From Leptoclinus maculatus (lineage: Eukaryota > Chordata > Actinopteri > Perciformes > Stichaeidae), in assembly GCA_032191485.1 (NCBI GenBank), contig JAVDOI010000010.1:3037161-3101160 (forward strand): 64,000 nt of DNA. Reading direction: 5' to 3'. How positions within the stretch are numbered: position 1 is the first letter of the stretch; every line of letters starts with the position of its first letter. Below, piece by piece: positions 46,525-57,600 of the stretch. Made by a program: the position numbers and the translations under genes. The notes beneath the pieces were generated by a model that worked only from the letters and a program-made list of their open reading frames with translations, had not been told where the DNA came from and ran no database searches.

Positions 46525-47539
46525 GTACGGAGCTTTTTTTTTGAATGTCCCATGTGCTTTAGTCTCGCTTCACCGAAGGTGTGTTGTCACCTGAGGTGAT
46601 CGAACTGGTCTAGCATGTTTATAAACGAGTCGCTGCTTGAGGTCTATATGCGGACGCTGTCTATGATTTTTAAAAATGAATTATTAGCCGTTTCCCAGAC
46701 GTGACACCCATGCAGGGAACATGACCTCGTGGTGGATGTGACCAATCGCCCCCCGCTGTGCGCGTCATTACTGAGTGAATCAGGCGCAAGGTGTGCCCAG
46801 CTCCCGAGCGCACACACACATGATTGGCAACACCTTTTAATAAAAAAAAAAACAAGTCGATGAGAAGAATCACAAGAATCCTCTCATTTTTAAATGACTG
46901 CTCAGACGACTGTTACACCAATGACACGTCTGCCCGACTGATCCGCGGCTCCTCTTCCTATAATACCGCTGTAATGATGTTTGACACCGCACGTATGTGC
47001 GATGTATGAATGGAGGCGGCTGTACCAACATGTTGCTGGTCATCGATACGCTGCGTCGGGCTGCCAGCCAAGTTGGGCTTTTTTTTCTTGGACATTTTTT
47101 TTTCTTCCACTGCCTGCCGCAGAGCTGGAAACGTCTCCGTCAGTTTCACGGTTAATGAATGCAGCAGCTCCGTCTGCCTCAATCCTCATGTCCTCCAGCA
47201 TAATATGTAGTGTTTGTTGCATCTGGAATCTGTGAATGAACACGACATTAGGGGGGTTTATGATCTGTCTTCTAGAAGCATGTCCGAGCACACTGGGCAA
47301 CAAAAGATGCTCGTCAGTTTCTCATCCTGATTTATGAAATGATGCATCTGAATACATTCTGTCCCGCATCGGTTATTTTCTCTCTCATTGATTACCTTTG
47401 CCTCCACACCAACCTTTGCTTGGCTAAATCATTTTGATTGCAGCACAGCTATTGATCCTCGGATCAAAAACGGGCAGATTATTTATGGCCAATGCAGGGT
47501 TTCAACCTGCTGCTTTTCTCAACTGATCATCCTTGTTTT

Positions 47540-47573
<34 letters not shown>

Positions 47574-50500
47574 AGGGTGGCTTCGCTCGATGCTACGAGA
47601 TGACGGACCTCTCCAGCAACAAAATGTATGCCGTGAAGGTGATTCCACAGAGCAGAGTGTCCAAACCACACCAAAGGGACAAGGTATGTGATCACGCTTG
47701 TTCGTGCCTGGCATGAGCTCAATCAAACACCTGGATTCTGTTTTTTTTTGGGCTTGAAATGTGCACACGAACTGACGAGGTTTGTCAAATCTTAACAGAT
47801 CACGAATGAGATCGAGCTCCACAAAACCCTGTCGCACAAGCATGTGGTGAAATTCTCTCATCATTTTGAAGACCAAGACAACATCTACATCTTCCTCGAG
47901 CTCTGCAGTCGGAAGGTGAGACTACAGGAATTTAAAAAAAACAGTCTGCACAGCTGTTTTGCTTGCTCATATGCAGCTTGCCTTGTAACTCTTCTCCATG
48001 GCACAATAGAGACTATATACACACTGTTTTTATTTGAGCTAAGCTAAAGGCCTAATCATTATTGATAATTGTGTGTGCTGTGCAGTGTCCTACAGTCCCA
48101 CTGATTCACTCCTTGCTCTGTCCCTGCAGTCCCTGGCACACATCTGGAAGGCGAGACACACGCTCACAGAGCCAGAAGTGCGATATTACCTCAGACACAT
48201 CATATCCGGCCTAAAGTACATCCACAGCAGAGGGATCCTGCACCGAGACCTCAAACTAGGTATGTGGGCGTATGATCGGAACGTGGTTGGCACGCACGCA
48301 CGCACAACAAGCATCCCAGGAATCTGCTGTGACTTTAGGGGGGGCAGGCACATGTTGACTGCGGAATGCTGACCGGACGAATGTGGTTTTTTTTGTCTCT
48401 TTCAGGCAACTTCTTTGTCAACGAGAACATGGAGCTGCGGCTGGGAGACTTTGGCCTCGCCGCCAAGCTGGAGACAGTCGAGATGAGGAAAAAGTACGCA
48501 TTTTTTTTATTACTTAACCCCCCGCTGTTTAAAATACTTTAGTTTTTTTCTAACCGAGGTTTAGAAAGAATCATATTTTTGGGATAATTTACACCCGAAT
48601 TTGAGCTACTGTACATAAACATAACATCCGAAAAACCTGAACACTGCGGTCTTAGCCGTTTTCTAGGCTTGTGCAACGCACATTGACCTAAAACCATTAC
48701 GTCAGTTACCAAGCACATTCCTCCCACCACAACTTTCCCCTCAGTAAGTACCCAACTAAACCGGTTTCCAAGTGGCAGTTGAATGTAGCGCGGAGAGCAG
48801 AGTTTCGATACCAGTTTGACGCCTTCCTGTGGAATGACTGCTGCAGAAAAGAGAAAAAATTCCTCAACCACTACTTCCTTGTCTGCATGGTGCATCTACA
48901 GAGCAGAAGGCCCCTTTGAAGCATTAAATATATCCTGTTTAATAATAGTTTTTGTTTTTTCTCAGAACAATCTGTGGGACTCCCAACTACTTGGCCCCCG
49001 AGGTGCTCAACAGACAGGGCCACGGCACGGAGTCGGATGTTTGGTCCCTCGGATGCGTCATGTGAGTTATTTTTCTCCAGTCATGTGTACAATGAACTTT
49101 TGAATGTTTTGCTTAGCTTCATCTCAGTCGGTGTGGGAATGAGGACGTGGTACCCAACCACTACAGTTGTTGTTTTTTAAGTCTGAATCATCAGTTTCTA
49201 TCTCGAGTTGACACTGGTTGCCTTGCTGTTTCCCGTTCAGGTACACGCTGATGTGCGGCAACCCTCCTTTCGAGACTCTCGACCTGAAGGAGACCTACAA
49301 GTGTATAAAGGACGTTCGGTACAACTTGCCGTCCTCGCTCTCCCCCGCTGCACAGAAACTCATCTCGGGCATCCTGCAGAAAAACCCCAGCGACAGACTC
49401 TCACTGGATCAAATCCTCAGCCACGAATTCTTCACCAAAGTATGTCCAAGTCTTTTTAATCAGTTTAAAGAAACAATGATGGGATTTGGGAGCTTTCGTT
49501 CATTGACACGTTTGCCATTAGCTACAAGATCATAATGCCTTTTCTTTTTTTGGGTGCTTGAAACTATAAGAGCAAATCTCCTGCTCGATGTATCATCATG
49601 TTGTCCTTCTTCCATCGTCCTCATCCTCTCTGCCTTTCTTCTTCCTCCTCCAGGGTTTCACCCCTGATAAGCTTCCACCCAGCAGCTGTGTGATGGTGCC
49701 AGAGCTCCACCCCCCCAGCCCTGCCAAGAAATTCTTCACTAAAATAGCAAAGAGCTTCTTTGGCAAGAAGAAAGCAAAAGGTAATGCAGTCAAGTGACTG
49801 ACCACATAGAAGATTATCGCATCTCTTTTGTCAGCCATCGGTTAGTTACGCTTGTGTCTCTTCCCAAAATGTAACTATGAAACTCCTGTCACCTCGGCAA
49901 TCTGGTTTTGTCTCACGAGAACTGATGTTTAAACTGAAGAACCGGATTGTTGTCGGGTTTCGGGTTCCCTTCAAGCGTGTCAAAGAAGTGCTGTAGGTGT
50001 TGACAACATAATTGTTGTGACTACAATGCAAAAAATCTTGTGTTTGCAGTGGAGAAGATCCCATGCGAGGAAAAAGATGACAAAGACATTTCCAAGCTGG
50101 TGTCTGGCATCGTTAAATGTTCCATCAACAGGCAGATCAGCTACATGACAGTGGGACCCAATGAGGTACATATTTATTTATTTTCCCCCCTAGTATCTTA
50201 AAACCTTCGCCGTGTTCTCGGCAAAATCCAAAAGGACTGAGACTGAATGCCGCAGCAGGAAGCTCAGCTGGCCAATCCCTAACAGACCGGTCTAGTAGCT
50301 ATTCATCAAGCCCAATAGGAAATGCATTGATGATGGGCCTGTGCTGAGAGAACAGGTTGCCGTCAAGGAGCACAAGCTGATTAAAGTAGACGTATTCATT
50401 GTAAATGCATATGTTTGCAGGAAAAACTTGACATGCTAACAGATTGCCACCATAATATAAAAATAAAAAAAAGTGTGTTAACGTGACATTAGAAAGTACA

Positions 50501-50621
50501 CGTCCAACTTGCAGCATACTTCAAAAGCACACAAGTAAACCGTTCCTAAAAATAGCTGCAGTGGCCGTAAGATGCAAAAGATGAACACATTTAAAACCAG
50601 TGAAGCAACAGTTAATTCTGG

Positions 50622-50692
<71 letters not shown>

Positions 50693-52862
50693 TTATTTTT
50701 TTTTTATAGACCCACATGCACCAAGCGAGCAAGCACTAACTGTGTTGACAGAATGCCTCGTGGTTTTTCTTAACCCTGTGGTTACCTTGACATGTCAATT
50801 TTTTCCTCTGCTCTTACCATCAATGTTGGGGGGGGTTTTCCCCGTCATGAAATTAATTAAATCGTATCTTTTTATTTTCTTTGCTGCTCAGGTGCCCTGT
50901 CCCATCGGTCAGGTGGTCGGCTCCGTGCCGCTAGAACCGACTCCTGCTGAGGAGGAATCCAGGAAGTCGATCTCTCGTTCCTTCAAGGCTACCACGGCTA
51001 GCAGCACAGAACGTAGGCCCCTTCCCCCAAATACTTTAAATGCATGTTCTATATATTTCATTGCATATTAATTCCTTTTGTCTTTATCTGATCCATGGTT
51101 TTTAAAGTACTACTCTTTCTCTCCAGCATGCGAGGACGTTCTGACTCCTGCAACTGTGTCTGAATCGGCCTTGAAAGTTCTCAACAGCTGCCTGGCTACC
51201 ATGCCTGCAGGTAGGACTTTTGATTAAAAGCATAACAATCCTATTACTTATGTTTGGCGAATCAGCTCGACGTGTCTGACAACAAGACAATAAATGGAAA
51301 TGCTGAGTAGCATCTTCAAATCTTTTTCGTCGATTTAGAGATTCGATTTAAGCTACAGAGCCACAAAACGATACGCCCAAAAAAAAAGCTGCTTCCTCCA
51401 ACATGAACTATCTCTTACGTTCTGTTGCCTTAAATTACACAAGATGCACATCATTCAAGTCTAAGCCACCAGATCTTCTCTGAGCCTCGGCTGTTTCCTC
51501 ACATCCTCTGAATATCTGCTGACTCATGTAGCCTGGAGCACCTTTAAGCTTAACAAGCTTCTTAACAGGTCTAGCCTGACTTGCAGACTTTGGAAATATA
51601 AACCTACCTTTTGTGTCTATTTACTTTGGATAGGTATTAGCGTGCCGTGAAATAGTTCCATAGTCCCTAACACTTTTATCTCGTCTCTCTGCAGCCACTA
51701 GAAACCCGCCCTGTTTGTCCAGGCCCCAGTCCTTCCTGTGGGTGACTAAATGGGTAGACTACTCCAACAAATATGGTTTTGGCTACCAGCTCTCGAACCA
51801 AAGCATCGGCGTGCTCTTCAACGAGGGAACGCGACTCAGTCTTTGTGACCAACGCAAGTAAGTACTTGTAAACACTTGTGCTTTAAAACTACTTTATGAC
51901 TGGACTTGGCCAAGAGATTCCATCGTTTTGATGGGGATCGTTAATTTAAATGATTTTAATTTTTTTGTCTCGAATCAAGCGGTAACACTTTAACGTTCCC
52001 TCTAACCAGGACAGTCCACTACTGCATTCCCAACAACAAACTCTTCACGTTCCCGGCCAACGCTCTACCTGAGCAACTTCGCAACCAGAAACAAATTGTG
52101 GAGCTCATGGCCAACTACATGGAGCAAAACCTTATGGAGGTATGAGCGATGCGGCTTAGTTTTCAGCTAGAAGACTGCAGCCATTATATTATTATTTGTA
52201 TTAATCGGATACTAAATGACTGTGTGCTTTTAATTTCCTAATGAATTGTTTGTATATTCTGCGAGAAGAAAAAGCCCCTTTTTAACTAACTTTTCTAGAT
52301 TTTCAAAGTGGTCTAAGATGTACTGTGTAACGTGACGTCCTGTGATCTAAACTGAATGTTTTCTGTCCTCTTCAGGGTGGAGATCTGCATTGTGAGGATC
52401 AAGTATCCGGTTGTCCTCCTCTGCTGCTCCAGTGGGTGAAGACGGACCACGCTCTCGTCATGCTCTTCAACAATGGCACATTACAGGTTAGGAAAAAGCT
52501 CATTAATTCTAGTCCTAGATGAATTTAAAATGCATAGATAAATCGAGTAATGCAACACTGTCGACCCAAGTTGAGAGAAAAGTAATTTAGCCACTTTGGT
52601 AACACTCGTACTGGATTGCGGACCTCTTCTTCTTACACGCTGTTTTTAAAAAAATCCCTTCCAGGTTAACTTCTACGCAGACCACACCAAGATCATCCTG
52701 TGCAAGTCGTCTGACGACTCCTACCTGCTCACCTACATCAGCCGGGAGCGCGTCTCATGCACGTACCTCCTCAGCATGCTGAATGAGATGGGCTGCACCG
52801 CCGAGCTCAGACACCGGCTGCGATACGTGGTCCAGCTTCTCCAGCACCATGCCGATGCCTGA
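46309..52862 (+). CDS. plk3: Polo-like kinase 3
   Basis: Ser/Thr kinase of stress, cell-cycle and growth-factor responses. Fifteen exons join in consistent phase to 667 residues (human PLK3 646 aa). Kinase domain: glycine loop GKGGFARC (71-78), catalytic Lys93 in YAVKVIP, HRD with Asp187, DFG with Asp205, and T-loop Thr221 in KKTICGTPNY, equivalent to human PLK3 Thr219. Two polo boxes follow: PB1 from about 480 with KWVDYSNKYGFGYQL (Trp487, equivalent to PLK1 Trp414), and PB2 with VNFYADHTKIILC (His609 and Lys611, the PLK1 His538/Lys540 pair). SHHFED-DNIYIFLELCSRK, SLAHIWKARHTL and LRYVVQLL favour PLK3 over PLK2. The start at 46309 is preceded by in-frame codons without ATG; a second ATG at 46357 is possible. 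Promoter and 3' UTR show immediate-early features. Confidence 0.96.
46525..47575 (+). other. plk3 intron 1
   Basis: 1051 bases, ending in the 29-base pure C run at 47542-47570 followed by aatag. No other feature recognised. Confidence 0.75.
47542..47570. repeat. Poly-C tract of 29 bases at a splice acceptor
   Basis: Uninterrupted C run ending five bases before plk3 exon 2. It occupies the position of the polypyrimidine tract. Confidence 0.9.
47576..47683 (+). CDS. plk3: plk3 exon 2: glycine loop and catalytic lysine
   Basis: 36 codons, acceptor aatag directly after a 29-base C tract, donor gtatgt. GGFARCYEMTD and YAVKVIPQSRV. Confidence 0.95.
47799..47915 (+). CDS. plk3: plk3 exon 3
   Basis: 39 codons, acceptor cttaacag, donor gtgaga. 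Helix C (NEIELHKTL) to hinge (IYIFLELCSRK). Confidence 0.95.
48130..48259 (+). CDS. plk3: plk3 exon 4: HRD catalytic loop
   Basis: Acceptor ccctgcag, donor CTAG/gtatgt, phase 1 out. SLAHIWKARHTL to GILHRDLKL. Confidence 0.95.
48406..48493 (+). CDS. plk3: plk3 exon 5: DFG
   Basis: Acceptor ctttcag, donor AA/gtacgc. NFFVNENMELRLGDFGLAAK. Confidence 0.95.
48966..49061 (+). CDS. plk3: plk3 exon 6: T-loop
   Basis: Acceptor ttctcag, donor AT/gtgagt. TICGTPNYLAPEVL with the activating threonine as its first residue. Confidence 0.95.
49241..49439 (+). CDS. plk3: plk3 exon 7: kinase C-lobe
   Basis: Acceptor cccgttcag, donor AAA/gtatgt. YTLMCGNPPFETLDLKETYK to LSHEFFTK. Confidence 0.95.
49654..49780 (+). 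CDS. plk3: plk3 exon 8
   Basis: Acceptor cctccag, donor AAAG/gtaatg. GFTPDKLP end of kinase domain, then the basic KKFFTKIAKSFFGKKKAK. Confidence 0.94.
50050..50165 (+). CDS. plk3: plk3 exon 9: linker
   Basis: Acceptor gtttgcag, donor GAG/gtacat. DISKLVSGIVKCSI, matching the LVSGL motif in the PLK3 linker. Confidence 0.9.
50624..50689. repeat. Compound (TG)n(TA)n microsatellite
   Basis: About 14 TG units followed directly by about 18 TA units and a T-rich tail, in plk3 intron 9. The intron holds nothing else recognisable. Confidence 0.92.
50892..51012 (+). CDS. plk3: plk3 exon 10: linker
   Basis: Acceptor gctgctcag, donor GAAC/gtaggc, phase 1 out. Poorly conserved PT/S-rich linker, accepted because phases agree on both sides. 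Confidence 0.82.
51127..51210 (+). CDS. plk3: plk3 exon 11
   Basis: Acceptor tctccag, donor GCAG/gtagga. LTPATVSESALKVLNSCLAT, the helix before polo box 1. Confidence 0.93.
51695..51857 (+). CDS. plk3: plk3 exon 12: polo box 1
   Basis: Acceptor ctctgcag, donor AA/gtaagt. WVTKWVDYSNKYGFGYQL and VLFNEGTRLSL. Confidence 0.95.
52010..52139 (+). CDS. plk3: plk3 exon 13
   Basis: Acceptor ctaaccag, donor GAG/gtatga. TVHYCIPNNKLFTFPA to YMEQNLME. Confidence 0.94.
52376..52486 (+). CDS. plk3: plk3 exon 14: start of polo box 2
   Basis: 37 codons, acceptor cctcttcag, donor gttagg. LLLQWVKTDHALVMLFNNGT. Confidence 0.95.
52665..52862 (+). CDS. plk3: plk3 exon 15: polo box 2 and stop
   Basis: Acceptor ccttccag. 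VNFYADHTKIILC with the phosphopeptide-binding His and Lys, then the C-terminal helix RLRYVVQLLQHHADA and TGA. Confidence 0.95.
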   Translation, partial: VNFYADHTKIILCKSSDDSYLLTYISRERVSCTYLLSMLNEMGCTAELRHRLRYVVQLLQHHADA

Positions 52863-54492
52863 GGGCCCAGCTCGGTGCCTCCCCAGGCTGCCCGATCGGC
52901 AGATGCCTTGGAGGCGATCTGACTGGTTTAACACTTCTTCCTAGGCAGCCTGACTGGTTGATAACATTTCTCAAGGCAGCGCCGGGGACGAGCTGCCGCC
53001 TGTTCAGTTGACGGATGGACGGCTGCTCAGAGGAGTTGAGCAATTATTCTTTTTTTTGAACTGGTGCTTGGGCAGCTGATTTTCAGATTGATTGACCTTG
53101 ATAGACATCAAGCAGTCAGGAAGTTCTGCCTCGAGGTTTTGTGCCTGTCCAGTTTATGCCTCAAAGGTATCCACCCGGAAGGTATTGATGCCTAATATAA
53201 GAGACTCCTACCTGGCCTGAAGTGATGGATCCCTCACAGGCAGATGCCTAAATGAACACCCCAAAACCCCAAATACCTTCCCTCACTCACTCCAAACCAC
53301 CGCTTCATGGCTGGATCTTTCAAAGCCACCAACCAGACCTGCAGCTTTCAGCTTCCCATGATAGCCTATAATCCAGGCATGGTTTGTCAAAGGTATCTAA
53401 ACACTAAAATTGTCTTATTTGCTTGCAACAGAACTAGGATAATCTTGCCACTGGAATTATTTTTTAGGCTGTTTTCCAAAAGTGTTTTAGCTGCAAGGTC
53501 ATTTACGCTGTTTACGTTCATTGAAACTGATCTTGGCGCAGAGCTGCTTTGGGAAGAGCTGGGGTTTGATTGGTGAGAGAGAGACCCCCTCGGTTGTTTC
53601 TGGCCTGTATGGACTATGGTGCACACATTCATTTTTAATTTTTTTCTAAATAACAAATGAGCCAACAATAGGATCACACTACGATCTTGACCTTTTCATG
53701 CACAAATGACATTCCTGGCCTTATTTGATGATGGTTCGGAAAAGGTTACCGCCTCTTCCGATCCAACATCGCATTGTTTTTTTTTTGTTAGAAGCAAATT
53801 TCACTGATGTGGTTCACAGCTAAAGGAACCATGGGAGCAACACAATTTTGCACTTTTTTTTTTTTTTTTTTTTTGTGAATTCATCTGGAAAGTGAAACCT
53901 TTTACTACCACTTGTTATATTTTATTCGTTTTTAACTGGATACCAAAAGGCATTTTTCTTTGGTTTTTAAAATTATTCAGTTTTAAATTCACAATACAGT
54001 CATTGAGTGTGTGTGCAACACGTGCTGGTAAATAAAACTATTGGTTTGAAAGTGAGGGGGGGGGGGGGGGATAAAAGTGCCTTTCTGAGGGATGTCTGTA
54101 TAGTGCAATAACAACCCTTTGTGAATGTCAAGCTGGATACAAACGAGATGCGAGATGGTTTTTACAGGTGGGATTTACTTTTGTACTTTGAGCAAAGTTT
54201 AGAAGTAATTCCAATAGCACTACACTCTCACTACCTGGTATAAGCTTTTAGAACAACTGGCATCATAAGTATATATCCCAGTAATATCTACTAAGGGGAA
54301 AAAAATAAAACATTGTACTCTGTTGTACTGTAATCCTTATCGGTTTACATTGCTTTCTCGACCCAGAGTTGTATCCTAAAAACTGTGACCTGGAATGCAA
54401 GTATTACGTACATGTGTTTTCAAAAAACCCAACATTGTGAAAGCCATCTGCCAATTCAGAAGAGTCTTTATTTTTTGGCACATAATGTCGTG

Positions 54493-54532
54493 TTTATTTA
54501 TTTTTTTATTTATACTCGTTTTTTATTTATTA
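54493..54532 (+). promoter_or_regulatory. AU-rich element in plk3 3' UTR
   Basis: Three ATTTA pentamers and two TTATTTATT nonamers (54494-54502 and 54523-54531) lie about 100 bases before the distal polyadenylation signal. This arrangement fits mRNA decay elements of immediate-early transcripts. Confidence 0.65.
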
Positions 54533-54622
54533 TTGTGTAAATGTTACGGTCTTGACACGAGGAAATGTTCAATTCCGATCACCTTTTGTATGTAACATAT
54601 TTGGGGGGGGAAATGGGACATG

Positions 54623-54628
54623 AATAAA
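54623..54628 (+). terminator. plk3 distal polyadenylation signal
   Basis: AATAAA in gacatgaataaagttgattg, followed within about 25 bases by a T-rich/GT stretch. Confidence 0.7.
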
Positions 54629-57600
54629 GTTGATTGAAAATGGAATGTATTTTGCACTTATTGTTGCTCAGTGAAACATTTCTGCTGTTTTGTTTCCCAG
54701 GAGATTAGGAATTAGATTTTTCAAAATTTACATCTTTCCTTAAACGGATTGGTAATTTTGAAAAAAAAAGATTGTATTACCATAAAAAATAATTGTCATT
54801 GGTATAAGCCTCCTTACCAGATGTACTAGACATTACTTTGTTTGAGCCTCTCTCAGTCACTGTAAAGCTCCTCAGCCACGTTTAAAGTTAGACACGGACA
54901 CTATGCAGATGACATTCTTTTGTTTATAGACAGCTGGCATGATCTGCCCCTCGTTTTTTTATCGCTAAAATCCACTCCATTAAAATGACCTTCCCGGACG
55001 TCTATCATCCACTAGTCTATGAATGTCTTGGCAAGTAGCTTGGCCCTTAACTGAAGTGAAAGCATCTCTGAGATCAACACAGCAGGAAGCACAGGAAAGA
55101 AATTTGAGAAGTGACGGTGGAAGCTCACAAGGGCAGCCTTAAGTTTGCCTGATAAAGTCTTGTAATTGTGCACGCTTTGAGTGTTCAGTCTGGGGCTGAC
55201 TCGCATACCTTGGCTCAGGTTTTACTGTGGGACTCTGAGGCCTGTTTATCCTCTTTGTGAAGCTTGAGTAGATGTTAGCACCACATACCTGATACTGTTT
55301 ATCACGCCACTGTAGCAGACCGTTCCTTCTGCCAACCCCCCCAGAATTAATACATGCGTTAGGCAAGACACCTTTGTCAGAACATGATGGATGAAGGTAT
55401 ACTGAGGTTTTCATACGGCAAAGTTTAAAATGAATTAAACTGTATGCATTTTGTATTGGGTTCTTTTATTGAAGGCGTATTGCCAAACAGCTAGTATGTG
55501 TCCTACTAGAATCTCATGACGAGCATAAAATGTCATCACAGCTCTGCGTCTATCCTAAAGGATTTAGCCCTTGTCAAAAGAAATGTGAAAAGTTTCATGT
55601 TTCATGTGACACAACTGTTCTTTACAAAGAGGAGCTTCTAAACATGATCTTTTCATGTTGCCCTGCATGACTCAGCAGTAACACCACTGACATGTGAGTT
55701 CCTCATCAAAGCATCTTAAGTCTAAAGCTAAATGAATTCCTCCTCGCACATTTTATACATTCTTTATTATGGAAATTAGTAGATATTTATGCATTCATTT
55801 TGGGAGGACCCTGGCACACAAGGTCACAGCATCATATTTTATGGATTAGCCAATAAAAATGTTCGGCAGTAGACATTTAACAAAACTATGTCTAGACATT
55901 CAAAGTATTAAATATAATTTGTTCAAAGCGTGGGAGCAGATTATTATTCCTGAATAAGGATTCAATTCTAACATGTAATCAATACTGAGTGAAACCGTCC
56001 AATTTCTAGTTTTAATGGTGCGTATTTTTGCTGTATGTATTGAAGAATGCACAGAGAAAATGAAAGATCTGGACAAATTGTTGTTTTCTTGTTACATGTC
56101 TAGATCTGTATGCATCAACAGAGACGTTTACCTTCAGACAAGGAGAAAATAGTTGTAAAGTATGACGTTAATAAGACTATCGCATCACTGTTGCAAACTT
56201 GTCGAACTGGTTTTATTATCACTGCAAGACAGGCACATTGTTTTCCTGATACCTTCTTAGTAATGGTGTCCTTAGATGTACCTTGAAAAGGCAAGTGCAG
56301 TTGTTTTTTTATTACAAACTAGTGAGGCTTTCTATCATTGGTTTTTATTGTCATTCTGGGGGAGAGAGAAGGCTGAAATATGATAAAAAAACAAGCATAC
56401 AACACAAGGAATACTGATGAATAGATATCACATAAACACTCATTTGGACATGAACGAACATACACAAAAACAAAAATAACTCACAGACACATATGGCACA
56501 AATGCACAAAAATCTAACTCACACACATACTAGCTCCCTGCCATACTTGTTAGACTAGCAGTGCTCAGTCTAACCATGAACACGGTCAGAGAGAAAAAGG
56601 CTGCCTCGATACTGGCTTGTTTTGGGTCGTGTGAGTCTGTTAAGCGTGTACACAAAAGGAAACGACCGACTGTATATAGACGGGACTCACTCGGCAGCTA
56701 CTCTATGAAACTGAGAGTGAAATGGCGTCAAACTTCCCTCCTGATTGCACGCCGGATCACAAGGCTCCCTCACTGTCACGCCGAGGCCAAAATCTGCTGA
56801 TTTCACATCTTTAATTGCAACGCGAGACATTCGCTTTACTCCACTCACGCTTCCTCTCGCCTCAGAGGTGTATATTAGAATCTCTGTCTAAAGTCTTTTT
56901 TAAATTCGAGATAATGTTGACGTCGCAGAGAAGACGAGCAGATGCAGAAAGAGATGTGTGTGTTGTGCTGATTTGTGCCAATGTTAGAGCGACAGAGAGG
57001 AAAGCTTTCGGTGTTAAAAGACAGGAATTAACCGTTATCTCTTCCTAAGTCACTGGCGCTATCAGGAGGGAAGCTGAACGTATTCACAGGCCTGCCTCAT
57101 TATCGTCTTTTTGACTCTGCACTGTGTTCCCTCAGAACTGCAGCCATCGTGGTCCAAAATCAAGCAATGTCGCTGTGCTCCAAAGTATCAGCAACCTTTA
57201 AATTGAGTATGTTATCATGCAGACGGTATCAGACGGCACGAGAGATCGTATGAATGTTTGGACTTCTGCTCACGTCTCCAGACTAACTATTGTCAGCCCT
57301 TCGTTTGAAAATAGTTTTAAAGGATTAATAACCTGTGAAATATCCCTTTTTTACAAAACGATGTAATGCGTTAGCAGTGCATCCTGTATTCAGTTCATGA
57401 AAGCTCCGACATGTGTTGCCTTTTCCAGGAAAAGCCCACAGATTCGCAGGAAGTTGCAGCTTGTTGGCATCATGAGCATATATCGTCATTAAAGTTGACC
57501 ACTTTATTAATAATGTTTGTATGAATTGTGCTTGTTTAAAGCACAGTGTATGAAGTCAAAACAAAAAAAATGCTGAAAACATCAAATCTGACATTTGTTA

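Larger units (their letters stand above)
52863..54650 (+). other. plk3 3' untranslated region
   Basis: About 1.8 kb with poly-T (53854-53874) and poly-G (54056-54070) tracts. Candidate signals AATAAA are at 54031 and 54623; the latter, followed by tggaatgtattttgc, is the best distal site. AU-rich elements are listed separately. One short open frame at 53307-53576 has no recognisable product. Confidence 0.7.

Noticed and set aside
46309..52862. plk2 as the identity of the polo-like kinase
   Set aside because: The hinge and linker motifs (SLAHIWKARHTL, IYIFLELCSRK, LVSGIV) follow PLK3 rather than PLK2, which has SMAHILKARKVL and a long His-rich N-terminus.
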